Assembly: GCA_900465675.1 (NCBI GenBank)
Contig: UBJR01000024.1
Coordinates: forward strand, 20,825-84,824
DNA length: 64,000 nucleotides
Reading direction: 5' to 3'
DNA from: Hyphomicrobiales bacterium
Lineage (GTDB): Bacteria; Pseudomonadota; Alphaproteobacteria; Rhizobiales; Rhizobiaceae
The notes beneath the pieces were generated by a model. It saw only the letters and a program-made list of their open reading frames with translations, was not told where the DNA came from and searched no databases. The position numbers were made by a program, and so were the translations under genes. Shown here one piece after another: positions 33,630 through 43,239 of the stretch. Position 1 is the first letter of the stretch, and every line of letters starts with the position of its first letter.

Positions 33630-33795
33630 TTCAGTCCTTTTTGGTGGCCATTCGCATATGCAAGGCTTTGAATAAATGAAACTTCGTCAGCTTCATCAAT
33701 CATATTCAAGGCGGCTTTGGTATCCTAAAATTTCGCCAGTATATTCCCGCTGGAGAGGTGCAATAGGATCGGAATCAACTCCGTCCAGCAAGCGG

Positions 33796-34725
33796 TCAGC
33801 CGCCTGCGCGCCGGGCATTTCGGCGCTCCAGACCGAGCCGGTGTTCGCGGTGAATGATGTAGACACCGGCCGCGATGACGATAGCGGTGCCGACCATCAT
33901 GTGGCCGCCCGGCACGTCTCCAAAGACGACATAGCCGATGACGCCACCGAGCAAAATCGACGTATACTCGAACGGCGCGATGGTCGAGACGTCGGCATGC
34001 CGGTAGCTCTCCGTCAGCAGGATCTGCGCCACTCCGCCGCAAAAGCCGGCACCGACGAGAAACAGCGTCGTCTCGAGATCCAGCGAGTACCAGCCAAACG
34101 GCAGCGTCAGCAAGGAGCAAAGTGAGGCGATCATCGAGAAGTAGAGAACGATCGTCGCCGTGCGCTCCTCCTCCACCAGCTTGCGAACCTGGATCATCGC
34201 CATACCGGCGAGTACCGCCGAGAGCAGCACGCAGATGGCGCCGACCGCCTGTTCCGTCTCCATCCCGCCGGCGCGAAACAGCGTCAGCTTTGGCCAGGAA
34301 ACGATCGCCACCCCGACAATGCCGAAGAACACCGCGCTCCAGCGGTAAAGCCGCACACGTTCCTTCAGGAACACCGCAGCGAAGATGACGGCAATCAGCG
34401 GCGTGGCGTAGCCCAGCGCAATCGCTTCAGGCAGCGGCAGGTGCATCAGCCCGTAGAAGCCGAAGCCCATCGAGATGATGCCGATCGTGCCGCGTTTCAC
34501 ATGACCGACGGGATTGGCCGTGTAGAAAGCAGCCTTCAGCTGACCGCGATAGGCGAGATAGGCCATGATCGGAAACAGCGCGAAGAACGAGCGGTAGAAG
34601 GTCACCTGCCCCGGCGCGATACCGGTTCCCGCCAGCTTGATGAAGGTCTGCATGCCGAGAAAGACGACAACCGACGAGACCTTCATCAGGATCCCCCTCA
34701 TCGGGTTTCTCAAAACCGATTCCAT
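33796..34725 (-). CDS. DMT superfamily transporter (EamA domain)
   Basis: A 309-residue protein with ten predicted membrane segments in two EamA repeats. LPLPEAIALGYATPLIAVIFAAVFLKERVRLYRWSAV closes the first repeat, and APFEYTSILLGGVIGYVVFGDVPGGHMMVGTAIVIAAGVYIIHRE closes the second; both are standard for the RhaT/RarD/EamA group. It is related to the exporter at 18869 only at family level. The substrate is unknown. Other starts (Met9, Met14) are possible. Confidence 0.88.
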   Translation of the reverse strand: MESVLRNPMRGILMKVSSVVVFLGMQTFIKLAGTGIAPGQVTFYRSFFALFPIMAYLAYRGQLKAAFYTANPVGHVKRGTIGIISMGFGFYGLMHLPLPEAIALGYATPLIAVIFAAVFLKERVRLYRWSAVFFGIVGVAIVSWPKLTLFRAGGMETEQAVGAICVLLSAVLAGMAMIQVRKLVEEERTATIVLYFSMIASLCSLLTLPFGWYSLDLETTLFLVGAGFCGGVAQILLTESYRHADVSTIAPFEYTSILLGGVIGYVVFGDVPGGHMMVGTAIVIAAGVYIIHREHRLGLERRNARRAGG

Positions 34726-35023
34726 GTCTTCCCAAGCTCGCTGGCGGCTGATGTTCCAAGGCAGGAGGATACCGCCGACTCGGCGGCACAGTGGCGTGTG
34801 ACGGCATGGTAACGAAAGAACGGCGGTGATGGGGAAAATTTCCAGCGAAAAGCGAAATTCGAGGAAGTGTCAGGAAAAGTCCAGCACCGGCGCCGAAAAG
34901 AAAGCTCAGTGGCCTTTGCTTTAAGTTTAGTTCAGACTTTAATGTAATCATCGCCCCCAAAATTTACGGCGGGGATTCCGTTCCTGTCACGGTCATATCG
35001 TTAAAGGTCTTCAGGGAACACTT
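34726..35023. other. Divergent intergenic region before pepN
   Basis: About 300 bases with no gene. The part at 34915-34975 is AT-rich and probably holds the pepN promoter. GGGA lies eight bases before the pepN ATG. No repeat or terminator is seen. Confidence 0.5.
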
Positions 35024-37672
35024 ATGCGTACAGACACAGGCCAGGTCATTAACCTGGCAGACTACCGGCCCACCGATTTCGTGCTTGAGCGCGTGGACCT
35101 GACCTTCGAACTCGACCCGACGGAGACCAAGGTCGAGTCGCGGCTGATCTTCCACCGGCGCGAAGGCGCCGATCCGAAGGCACCGCTGATCCTTGACGGC
35201 GACGAACTTTCCCTGTCCGGCCTGCTGTTCGACCAGATCGAGATGCCCGCGGCGCAATATTCTGCGACGCCGGATGGTCTCACGGTTCGCGATCTCCCGG
35301 CCACCGAACCTTTCGAACTGACGATCACCACGATCATCAATCCTTCCGAAAATACCCAGCTGATGGGCCTCTACCGCACCGGCGGCATCTACTGCACGCA
35401 GTGCGAGGCCGAAGGCTTCCGCCGCATCACCTATTTTCCGGATCGTCCCGACGTTCTGGCGCCCTACACGGTCAACATCATTGCCGAGAAGGCCGCCAAC
35501 CCGTTGCTGCTGTCAAATGGCAATTTCCTGGGCGGCGCCGGTTATGGCGAAGGCAAGCATTTTGCCGCCTGGTTCGATCCGCATCCGAAGCCGAGCTATC
35601 TCTTCGCGCTGGTTGCCGGCGATCTCGGCATCATCGAAGACACGTTTACGACGAAAACCGGCCGCGACGTCGCGCTGAAGATCTATGTCGAGCATGGCAA
35701 GGAGCCGCGCGCGGCTTACGCCATGGACGCTCTGAAGCGCTCGATGAAATGGGACGAAGAGGTCTTCGGCCGCGAATACGATCTCGATATCTTCATGATC
35801 GTCGCCGTCTCCGACTTCAACATGGGTGCCATGGAGAACAAGGGCCTCAACGTCTTCAACGACAAATACGTCCTTGCCGACCCCGAGACCGCGACCGATG
35901 CCGACTACGCCAATATCGAGGCGATCATCGCGCATGAGTATTTTCACAACTGGACCGGCAACCGCATCACCTGCCGCGACTGGTTCCAGCTGTGCCTGAA
36001 GGAAGGCCTGACGGTTTATCGCGACCACGAGTTCTCCTCGGATCAGCGTTCCCGTCCGGTCAAGCGCATCGCCGAAGTGCGCCACCTGAAGTCCGAGCAG
36101 TTCCCGGAAGACGGCGGTCCGCTGGCGCACCCCGTTCGCCCGACGAAGTACCGCGAAATCAACAACTTCTACACGACGACCGTCTATGAGAAGGGCAGCG
36201 AAGTCACGCGCATGATCGCGACGCTGCTCGGCAAGAAGCTCTTCAAGAAGGGCATGGACACCTATTTCAAGCGTCATGACGGCGAAGCGGTGACGATCGA
36301 GGATTTCGTCAAGTGCTTCGAGGACGCCAGCGGGCGCGATCTCACGCAGTTCTCGCTCTGGTACCATCAGGCCGGCACGCCGCTGGTCACGGCCTCGGGC
36401 ACCTATGACGCCAAGGCCAAGACCTTCACGCTGCAGCTCGAACAAGTCGTTCCTGCAACGCCTGGCCAGGCCGACAAGAAGCCGATGCATATCCCGCTCA
36501 GCCTGGCGCTGTTTGCCGAAAGCGGCAAGGCGATCAAGCCGAAGTCGGTCGAAGGCGCCGAATATGCCAACGAGGTGCTGCACCTGACCGGCAAGACGCA
36601 GACCGCCGTCTTCCACGGCATCGCCTCGCGCCCGGTCGTGTCGATCAACCGCAGCTTCTCGGCGCCGATCAACCTGCATTTCGATCAGGCCCCGGCCGAT
36701 CTCGCACTGCTCGCCCGCCACGAGACCGATCATTTCGCCCGCTGGCAGGCTCTGACCGATCTGGCCTTGCCAAACCTCCTCAAGGCCGCCCGCGACGCCC
36801 GTGATGGCAAGGCGGTCGCCTGCGAACAGACCTTTGTCGATGCCCTGCTCGCAGCCGCCTCCGACGACGCGCTGGAGCCCGCCTTCCGTGCCCAGGCGCT
36901 GGCGCTTCCGAGCGAAGCCGATATCGCCCGCGAGCTCGGCGGCAATAACGATCCCGACGCGATCCATGCCGGCCGTCAGGCGGTGATGAAGCAGATGGCC
37001 GAACAGGGTGCCGCAATCTTCGCAAATCTCTTCGAGACGATGACGACATCGGGCGCCTTCAGCCCGGATGCAGCGAGTGCCGGACGGCGCGCGCTGCGCA
37101 ATGCCGCCCTCACCTATCTCTCCTACGCAGAGAACACGCCGGTTCGTGCCAAGGCCGCCTTCGACGCCGCCAACAACATGACCGAGCAGCTGCACGCCCT
37201 GACGCTCCTGGCGCACCGTTTCCCTGACAGCGCCGAGGCGATCAGCGCCCTGTCGGCCTTCCGCGACCGCTTCGAGGAGAATGCCCTCGTCGTCGACAAG
37301 TGGTTCTCGGTCCAGGCGACGATCCCGGGTGCGGCGACGCTCGATCGCGTCAAGAAACTGATGGACAGCCCGCTCTTCAAGCGCACCAATCCGAACCGGG
37401 TCCGGTCGCTGATCGGCACCTTCGCCTTCACCAATCCGACCGGCTTCGGCCGGGCCGATGGCGAGGGCTATCGCTTCCTCGCTGGCGAGATCCTCGATAT
37501 CGACCAGCGCAATCCGCAGCTGGCTGCCCGCATCCTCACATCGATGCGCTCCTGGCGCTCACTGGAGCCGGCGCGGGCCGATTTCGCCCGTTCGGCTCTG
37601 ATGGAGATCGAACGCGCGCCTGGCCTTTCGAGCGACGTGCGCGATATCGTCGAGCGGACGCTCAAGGGGTGA
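35024..37672 (+). CDS. pepN: Aminopeptidase N (M1 metallopeptidase)
   Basis: An 882-residue cytoplasmic M1 aminopeptidase of the E. coli PepN type. The substrate-binding GAMEN motif is in FNMGAMENKGLNVFND at about residue 268. The zinc site HEYFHNWTGNRITCRDWFQLCLKEGLTVYRD (HExxH-x18-E) is at about residue 303. The C-terminal DUF3458-type Ig-like and helical domains fill residues about 440-882. It removes N-terminal residues from peptides in protein turnover. The length is standard. A long hairpin follows the stop. Confidence 0.97.
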   Translation: MRTDTGQVINLADYRPTDFVLERVDLTFELDPTETKVESRLIFHRREGADPKAPLILDGDELSLSGLLFDQIEMPAAQYSATPDGLTVRDLPATEPFELTITTIINPSENTQLMGLYRTGGIYCTQCEAEGFRRITYFPDRPDVLAPYTVNIIAEKAANPLLLSNGNFLGGAGYGEGKHFAAWFDPHPKPSYLFALVAGDLGIIEDTFTTKTGRDVALKIYVEHGKEPRAAYAMDALKRSMKWDEEVFGREYDLDIFMIVAVSDFNMGAMENKGLNVFNDKYVLADPETATDADYANIEAIIAHEYFHNWTGNRITCRDWFQLCLKEGLTVYRDHEFSSDQRSRPVKRIAEVRHLKSEQFPEDGGPLAHPVRPTKYREINNFYTTTVYEKGSEVTRMIATLLGKKLFKKGMDTYFKRHDGEAVTIEDFVKCFEDASGRDLTQFSLWYHQAGTPLVTASGTYDAKAKTFTLQLEQVVPATPGQADKKPMHIPLSLALFAESGKAIKPKSVEGAEYANEVLHLTGKTQTAVFHGIASRPVVSINRSFSAPINLHFDQAPADLALLARHETDHFARWQALTDLALPNLLKAARDARDGKAVACEQTFVDALLAAASDDALEPAFRAQALALPSEADIARELGGNNDPDAIHAGRQAVMKQMAEQGAAIFANLFETMTTSGAFSPDAASAGRRALRNAALTYLSYAENTPVRAKAAFDAANNMTEQLHALTLLAHRFPDSAEAISALSAFRDRFEENALVVDKWFSVQATIPGAATLDRVKKLMDSPLFKRTNPNRVRSLIGTFAFTNPTGFGRADGEGYRFLAGEILDIDQRNPQLAARILTSMRSWRSLEPARADFARSALMEIERAPGLSSDVRDIVERTLKG

Positions 37673-37680
37673 TTTGCGAA

Positions 37681-37714
37681 GGCAAGGTCCGGCCGCTTGC
37701 GCCCGGACCTTGCC
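37681..37714 (+). terminator. Stem-loop after pepN
   Basis: GGCAAGGTCCGG (37681-37692) and CCGGACCTTGCC (37703-37714) form a perfect 12-bp stem with a 10-base loop, nine bases after the pepN stop. There is no T-run, but the stem is long and well placed to end transcription or protect the mRNA. Confidence 0.7.
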
Positions 37715-37855
37715 AGACTCACCAAGAAATCAGCACTTATAAATAGTTAACAGATTTTTACCTTTGCCTCTGGACACGGCGAATCAGGAATGATTCATTG
37801 AGTCAGGTTCGAGCGAGCGGCGCATCGAATCACACGAGGGATCAAGGTTATCACG

Positions 37856-40174
37856 ATGATGAACGTGCGGCGGGCAACTGCGGCCCAAGGACGGCTGCGT
37901 GTCGATTTGGGTTCGCTCCGGGCATGGCCGCAGGCCACCCGAAGCCCTCGTCCGGTCGCACGCCAGGCCGGCGCACCGCGTCTTCCACAGGTCGAAACCA
38001 TCTTGAAGCGTGCCATTCCGGCGCTGATCGTCGCCTTTCTGTCCGTTGTCGCCGCCTCGCACATCTTCGGGATGATGTCGGAATATTCGCGGATGGGCGC
38101 CGCCGCCCGTCATGCGACATCGCTTTCGGCCGCCGCGGCCGCAGCCGTCTTTTCCGACGCCAACGACCTGTTCGATGCTGGTAACGGCGCCGAAGCGCAG
38201 GCGCGGCTTTTGAAGTTTCTTCCCCAGGACCGGCTCGACAGCGGCTCCTTCATCCTTTTGGTCCAGTCGAGTGGCAAGGTCTTTGCAGCCTCCGCAGCCG
38301 GCGTTTCGTATGTCGGCTCCGATGTCGGCGACTTCTTCCCCGAAGTCTCGGCAATCCGCCGCTTCGGCGACCGCGCCGGTGTCATCGAAACGACGATCAG
38401 CGGCGACCCCCATTATGCGGAGATCAGCCTCGTCGGCTCGTCCGGCGGCTATATCATCGCTGCCACATCGCTCGACCAGATCGGCAAGCTCTGGCGCGAG
38501 GAGCTGACGCTCAATGTCACGCTGTTTGCCGGCATCTCTTCGATCCTGCTCGTCATCCTCTATGCCTATTACATGCAGGTGAAGCGCGCCCGCGATGCCG
38601 ACGATATATTCGTCGAATCCAACCAGCGCGTCGAAACCGCACTGTCCCGCGGCCGTTGCGGCCTCTGGGATTTCGATTTCGAGAACCGCGAATTCTTCTG
38701 GTCGCGCTCGATGTACGACATGCTCGGCCTGCCCGGCTCCGACAAGACGATGTCCTTCAACGAGGCGGCCCGCCTGATGCACCCTGAGGACGGCGGCCTG
38801 CACGAGATCGCCCGTTCGATTGCCAAGGGCACGTCCGGCCAGGTCGATCAGATCTTCCGCATGCGCCACGCCGCCGGTCACTATGTCTGGATGCGCGCCC
38901 GCGCCCAGATGATCCGCAGCAATTCCGGCCGCATGCACATGATCGGCATCGCCATGGACGTCACCGAGCAACACCGCCTCGCCCAGCGCTATGCCGAAGC
39001 CGACCAGCGCCTCGCAGATGCGATCGAGTGCACCTCGGAAGCCTTCGTGCTCTGGGACAAGAACGACCGTCTGGTGATGTGCAACGCCCATTTCCAGCAA
39101 GCCTACGGTCTTCCTGACAGCGTGCTCGTTCCCGGCACCGAGCGCAGCGTCGTCAACGCCGCCGCCGCCCGTCCGGTGATCGAGCGCCGCATGGTCGATC
39201 CGCATGGCGCCGGCCACTCGCGCACCGCCGAAGTCCAACTTGCCGACGAGCGTTGGCTGCAGATCAACGAGCGCCGCACCCGCGACGGCGGCATGGTCTC
39301 CGTCGGCACCGACATCACGCTTCTGAAGCGCAACCAGGAACGCCTGCGCGACTCTGAGCGCCGCCACGTCGCAACGATCGGCGACCTCAAGTCCTACCGT
39401 GCCACGCTCGAAGACCAGAAGGCCGCGCTCTCTGTCGCCAACGCCAACTATCTCGCCGAAAAGGAACGCGCCGAGGCCGCCAACAAGGCCAAGTCGGAAT
39501 TCCTCGCCAACATGTCGCATGAGCTGCGCACGCCGCTGAACGCCATCCTCGGCTTCTCCGAAATCCTGCAGGATCAGATGTTCGGCCCGCTCGGCTCGCT
39601 GAAATACGACGAATATGCCCGCGATATCCACGACAGCGGCAAACACCTGCTGAATGTCATCAACGACATCTTGGACATGTCGAAGATCGAGGCCGGCCAC
39701 ATGAAGCTGCATCGCGAGACGATCGATCTTGCGCCGCTGATCGAGGAAAGCCTGCGCTTCACGGCCATCCCGGCCGCCGAAAAGAACATCGTCATCGAGC
39801 AGCGTCTCTGCGATGGCATGACGCTGACGGCCGACCGCCGCGCCATGAAGCAGATCATGCTCAACCTGCTCTCCAACGCCGTGAAGTTCACCAACGACGG
39901 CGGCCGTATCGCACTGCGCACCCGCCGCGATGCCAAGGGCGTGGTGATCACCATCGCCGATACCGGCATCGGCATTCCGCGGAAGGCCCTGTCGAAGATC
40001 GGCCAGCCGTTCGAGCAGGTGCAGAGCCAGTATGCGAAGAGCAAGGGCGGTTCGGGCCTTGGCCTGGCGATCTCTCGCTCGCTGGCGGCACTGCATGGCG
40101 GCAACATGCGCATCCGTTCGCGCGAAGGCCGCGGCACCGCCATCACCTTCCGTATTCCCGATGTGATCCGCTAG
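37856..40174 (+). CDS. Membrane PAS-domain sensor histidine kinase (PdhS/CbrA-like class)
   Basis: A 772-residue kinase. Membrane helices at about residues 50-72 and 222-243 enclose a periplasmic sensor part. Two PAS domains follow (about 260-380 and 390-500), then a coiled coil and the dimerisation domain NMSHELRTPLNAILGFSEILQDQMFGPLG with the phospho-His near 555. The ATPase domain has MLNLLSNAVKFTND, ITIADTGIGIPRKAL and KGGSGLGLAISRSL. The FSEILQD-FGPLG H-box is the form seen in alphaproteobacterial PdhS-type kinases. No response regulator is adjacent. It overlaps the convergent glnE gene by four bases. Its signal is unknown. Confidence 0.88.
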   Translation: MMNVRRATAAQGRLRVDLGSLRAWPQATRSPRPVARQAGAPRLPQVETILKRAIPALIVAFLSVVAASHIFGMMSEYSRMGAAARHATSLSAAAAAAVFSDANDLFDAGNGAEAQARLLKFLPQDRLDSGSFILLVQSSGKVFAASAAGVSYVGSDVGDFFPEVSAIRRFGDRAGVIETTISGDPHYAEISLVGSSGGYIIAATSLDQIGKLWREELTLNVTLFAGISSILLVILYAYYMQVKRARDADDIFVESNQRVETALSRGRCGLWDFDFENREFFWSRSMYDMLGLPGSDKTMSFNEAARLMHPEDGGLHEIARSIAKGTSGQVDQIFRMRHAAGHYVWMRARAQMIRSNSGRMHMIGIAMDVTEQHRLAQRYAEADQRLADAIECTSEAFVLWDKNDRLVMCNAHFQQAYGLPDSVLVPGTERSVVNAAAARPVIERRMVDPHGAGHSRTAEVQLADERWLQINERRTRDGGMVSVGTDITLLKRNQERLRDSERRHVATIGDLKSYRATLEDQKAALSVANANYLAEKERAEAANKAKSEFLANMSHELRTPLNAILGFSEILQDQMFGPLGSLKYDEYARDIHDSGKHLLNVINDILDMSKIEAGHMKLHRETIDLAPLIEESLRFTAIPAAEKNIVIEQRLCDGMTLTADRRAMKQIMLNLLSNAVKFTNDGGRIALRTRRDAKGVVITIADTGIGIPRKALSKIGQPFEQVQSQYAKSKGGSGLGLAISRSLAALHGGNMRIRSREGRGTAITFRIPDVIR

Positions 40175-43125
40175 GTCTTCAACACCGCCTGAAAGATCTT
40201 GCGCACCGCCTTCGACAGCCGCTTCACTTCGCTTTCCAGCGTCTTGATATCCGGGCAGTCGCCGGCGCGGCAGACGAGCTCGACCAGCCCCGATGGTGCT
40301 TCCTTCGGATCGAACAGCCCGTCGATGCAGAGGCGGATCAGCTGCGAGAGTTCCGTGTAGAGGTTGAAAGCCTCAAGGCATGTATCGAGATCGGCAGGCG
40401 CCATCAGCCTGCCGCCAAGCGCCTTCAGCGCCTCGCCCGTGTTCAGCCCGTTGACCGTCACGGCATCGCCCTTGGCGGGCGCAATCAGCGCCAGATATTG
40501 CGCGATGAACTCGATATCGATGACGCCCCCCGGGATGAGCTTCAGGTCCCAGCCGTTCTCCGGCGCCTTCTCCTTGTCGATAAGCTCGCGCATCTCGCCG
40601 ACATCGCGCGCCACCTTGGCCGTATCGCGCTTCTGCGACAGCACATCGGAAATGATCCGCTCGGCAGCTTCCGTTAAGCTCGCATCGCCGCAGATCAGCC
40701 GCGCCCGGCTGAGCGCCATGTGCTCCCAGGTCCAGGCTTCCTCGCGCTGGTATTTCTCGAAGGAATTGATCCGTGTCGCCACCGGCCCCTTGTTGCCGGA
40801 TGGGCGAAGCCGCATGTCGACTTCGTAGAGAATGCCCTCCGCCGTCGGCGCCGAAAAGGCGGCGATCAGCCGCTGGGTGATGCGGGTGAAATAGCGCACC
40901 GCATCGAGCGGCTTCTCGCCGTCGGATTCGCCAGCCGTATCGTCGTAGTCGTAGAGCAGGATCAGGTCGATGTCAGAGCCCGCCGTCAGCTCGAAGCTGC
41001 CGAGCTTACCCATCCCGGCAACGGCCACCTTGCCGCCCGGGAAGCGCCCATGCGCCGCCTCGACCTCTTTGACAACGCCGTCGAGCGCTGCCTCGATGAT
41101 CAGGTCGGCGAGATGGGTAAAGGCCCGCGCCGCCATCGCGCCATTGATGGCGCCCGTCAGCAGCCGGATACCGATCAGGAAGCGTTGCTCGGCGGCAAAG
41201 ATGCGCAGCCGGTCGAGCAATTCTTCATAATAGCGAGCCTGCACCAGAGACGCCTTCAGGCGCTCGCCGAGATAATCCCGCGTCGGCAGTTCCGCCATCA
41301 GGCCGGGATCGAGCATGCCGTCGAAGACGTGCGGCTTGGCGGCGATCACTTCGGCAAGCTTCGGCGCCGACGACATAATGTTGACGATCAGCGAAAGCAG
41401 CGCCGGATTGCTGCCGAGCAGCGAGAAAAGCTGGATGCCCGAAGGGAGGCCCGAAATGAAGCTGTCGAAGCGCAGCAGCGCCTCGTCCGCCCTCTTGCTC
41501 TCGCCGAAAACCCGCAGGAGCTGCGGCGTCAATTCCGTCAGCCGCTCGCGCGCCTCGACCGATTGCGTCGCCCTGTAGCGGCCATAGTGCCAGGTGCGGA
41601 TGATGCGTGAAATATCCGACGGGCGCTGGAAGCCCATCTTCTTCAGCGTCTCCAGCGTATCCGGATCGTCGTTCTGGCCGGTGAAGACAAGGTTGCCGGT
41701 GTCGGTCGAGAGCTTGTTTTCCTGTTCGAACAGCCGCGCATAGCGCCGCTCGACGGTCCTAAGCTTATCGACCAGCTTTTCCGAAAAACTCGACGTGTCG
41801 CTGAAGCCCATCATGAAGGCGATGCGTTTCAGGTCGGCTTCGGTCTCCGGCAGCAGATGCGTCTGCTCGTCTCGCACCATCTGGATGCGGTGCTCGACAT
41901 CACGCAGGAACCAGTAAGCATCCGTGAGCTCGTCGCGCGTCTCCGCATCGATCCACTTGGCCTTGGTCAGTTCGGCCAGCGTCTCCTCGGTGCCGCGGCT
42001 GCGCAGCACCGGCATGCGCCCGCCGGCGATCAGCTGCTGCGTCTGCGCGAAGAACTCGATCTCGCGGATCCCGCCACGCCCCAGCTTCACATTATGCCCT
42101 TTGACGGCAATCGCCCCGTGGCCCTTGTGCGCGTGGATCTGCCGCTTGATCGAATGAATGTCGGCAATCGCCGCATAGTCGAGATATTTGCGGAAGACGA
42201 ATGGCACCAGGCCGCGCAGAAAATCCTCGCCAGCCGCAAGGTCTCCGGCGACGGGCTTGGCCTTGATGAAAGCCGCCCGCTCCCAGTTCTGCCCCCTGCC
42301 CTCGTAATAGATCATCGCCGCATCGAAGGAGATCGCCAGCGGTGTGGATCCCGGATCCGGCCGGAGACGGAGATCGGTGCGGAATACATAGCCATCGGCG
42401 GTGCGCTCCTGCAGGATGCGCACCAGCCGCCGCATCAGCCGCGGAAAGATCTCGATCGCATCATCAGGATCGGGCACGATGCCCGCCTGCTCATCGAAGA
42501 ACACGACAAGGTCGATATCGGAGGAATAGTTGAGTTCGGAGGCGCCGAGCTTGCCCATGCCGAGCACGATCAGGCCCGAGCCTTCGCTCGGCTTGCCGGT
42601 ATCCTTGATCACAAGCTTGCCGCTCTCATGCGCCGACATCAGCAGATGATCGATCGCCGCGGCAACCGATGCTTCGGCGAGAGCGCTCAGCCAACCCGTC
42701 GTCTGGCGGCCGTCGAATATCCGGGCGAGATCGGCCAGCGCCACTAGGAAGGCCACCTTGCGCTTGATCCGCCGCAGCCGGGTCATCACCACGGATTCCG
42801 CCGGAAACACATCCTCCTCCGCCTGCCAGCTATCACGCGCCTCTTTGATCAGCGCCTCGATCTGCGGCTCCAGCGGCGCGGAGATCGCCGCAGCCAGGAT
42901 GTCGTTGTCGATATTCGCGGCGTCCCGGAGGTAGGGCGACAGCGTGAAGGCGGCGGCGATGAAATCGCAGAGCGGACCACCGGCCTTCAGCATCGCGGCG
43001 ACAGCCGGCTGCTCGCGGCCGATCTCGGCTAGATCGGTCATCGCCAGCTTCAGTTCGGACTGGTTGAGCGGCTTCAACGCCGCGCCTGCAGCGTCCTTCA
43101 GCAGATGTGTCGATTTCTTCAGCAT
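40171..43125 (-). CDS. glnE: Bifunctional glutamine synthetase adenylyltransferase/deadenylase
   Basis: A 984-residue protein from the ATG at 43125, preceded by GGGAGGT; a GTG seven codons upstream is also open. Two nucleotidyltransferase domains are visible: the N-terminal deadenylase with SELNYSSDIDLVVFFDEQ, and the C-terminal adenylylase with FELTAGSDIDLILLYDYDD, each followed by a regulatory helical domain. It adds or removes AMP on GlnA in answer to PII and glutamine. The length fits GlnE. The nearby two-component genes are separate. Confidence 0.96.
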   Translation of the reverse strand: MLKKSTHLLKDAAGAALKPLNQSELKLAMTDLAEIGREQPAVAAMLKAGGPLCDFIAAAFTLSPYLRDAANIDNDILAAAISAPLEPQIEALIKEARDSWQAEEDVFPAESVVMTRLRRIKRKVAFLVALADLARIFDGRQTTGWLSALAEASVAAAIDHLLMSAHESGKLVIKDTGKPSEGSGLIVLGMGKLGASELNYSSDIDLVVFFDEQAGIVPDPDDAIEIFPRLMRRLVRILQERTADGYVFRTDLRLRPDPGSTPLAISFDAAMIYYEGRGQNWERAAFIKAKPVAGDLAAGEDFLRGLVPFVFRKYLDYAAIADIHSIKRQIHAHKGHGAIAVKGHNVKLGRGGIREIEFFAQTQQLIAGGRMPVLRSRGTEETLAELTKAKWIDAETRDELTDAYWFLRDVEHRIQMVRDEQTHLLPETEADLKRIAFMMGFSDTSSFSEKLVDKLRTVERRYARLFEQENKLSTDTGNLVFTGQNDDPDTLETLKKMGFQRPSDISRIIRTWHYGRYRATQSVEARERLTELTPQLLRVFGESKRADEALLRFDSFISGLPSGIQLFSLLGSNPALLSLIVNIMSSAPKLAEVIAAKPHVFDGMLDPGLMAELPTRDYLGERLKASLVQARYYEELLDRLRIFAAEQRFLIGIRLLTGAINGAMAARAFTHLADLIIEAALDGVVKEVEAAHGRFPGGKVAVAGMGKLGSFELTAGSDIDLILLYDYDDTAGESDGEKPLDAVRYFTRITQRLIAAFSAPTAEGILYEVDMRLRPSGNKGPVATRINSFEKYQREEAWTWEHMALSRARLICGDASLTEAAERIISDVLSQKRDTAKVARDVGEMRELIDKEKAPENGWDLKLIPGGVIDIEFIAQYLALIAPAKGDAVTVNGLNTGEALKALGGRLMAPADLDTCLEAFNLYTELSQLIRLCIDGLFDPKEAPSGLVELVCRAGDCPDIKTLESEVKRLSKAVRKIFQAVLKT

Positions 43126-43239
43126 CCCACCTCCCGGCAGCGTCACGCCGGAATCGCGTTTTGCCGTATGCCCTTAACCTAGGGCCACATGCGTCAGGAG
43201 CCAATACGTTTAACGGCGCATGGTCTGAGGAGCGTTGGC

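Noticed and set aside
37784..40096. 770-codon open frame opposite the PAS histidine kinase
   Set aside because: The kinase has all expected motifs. The antisense frame has repetitive Arg/Val/Asp composition and no domain.
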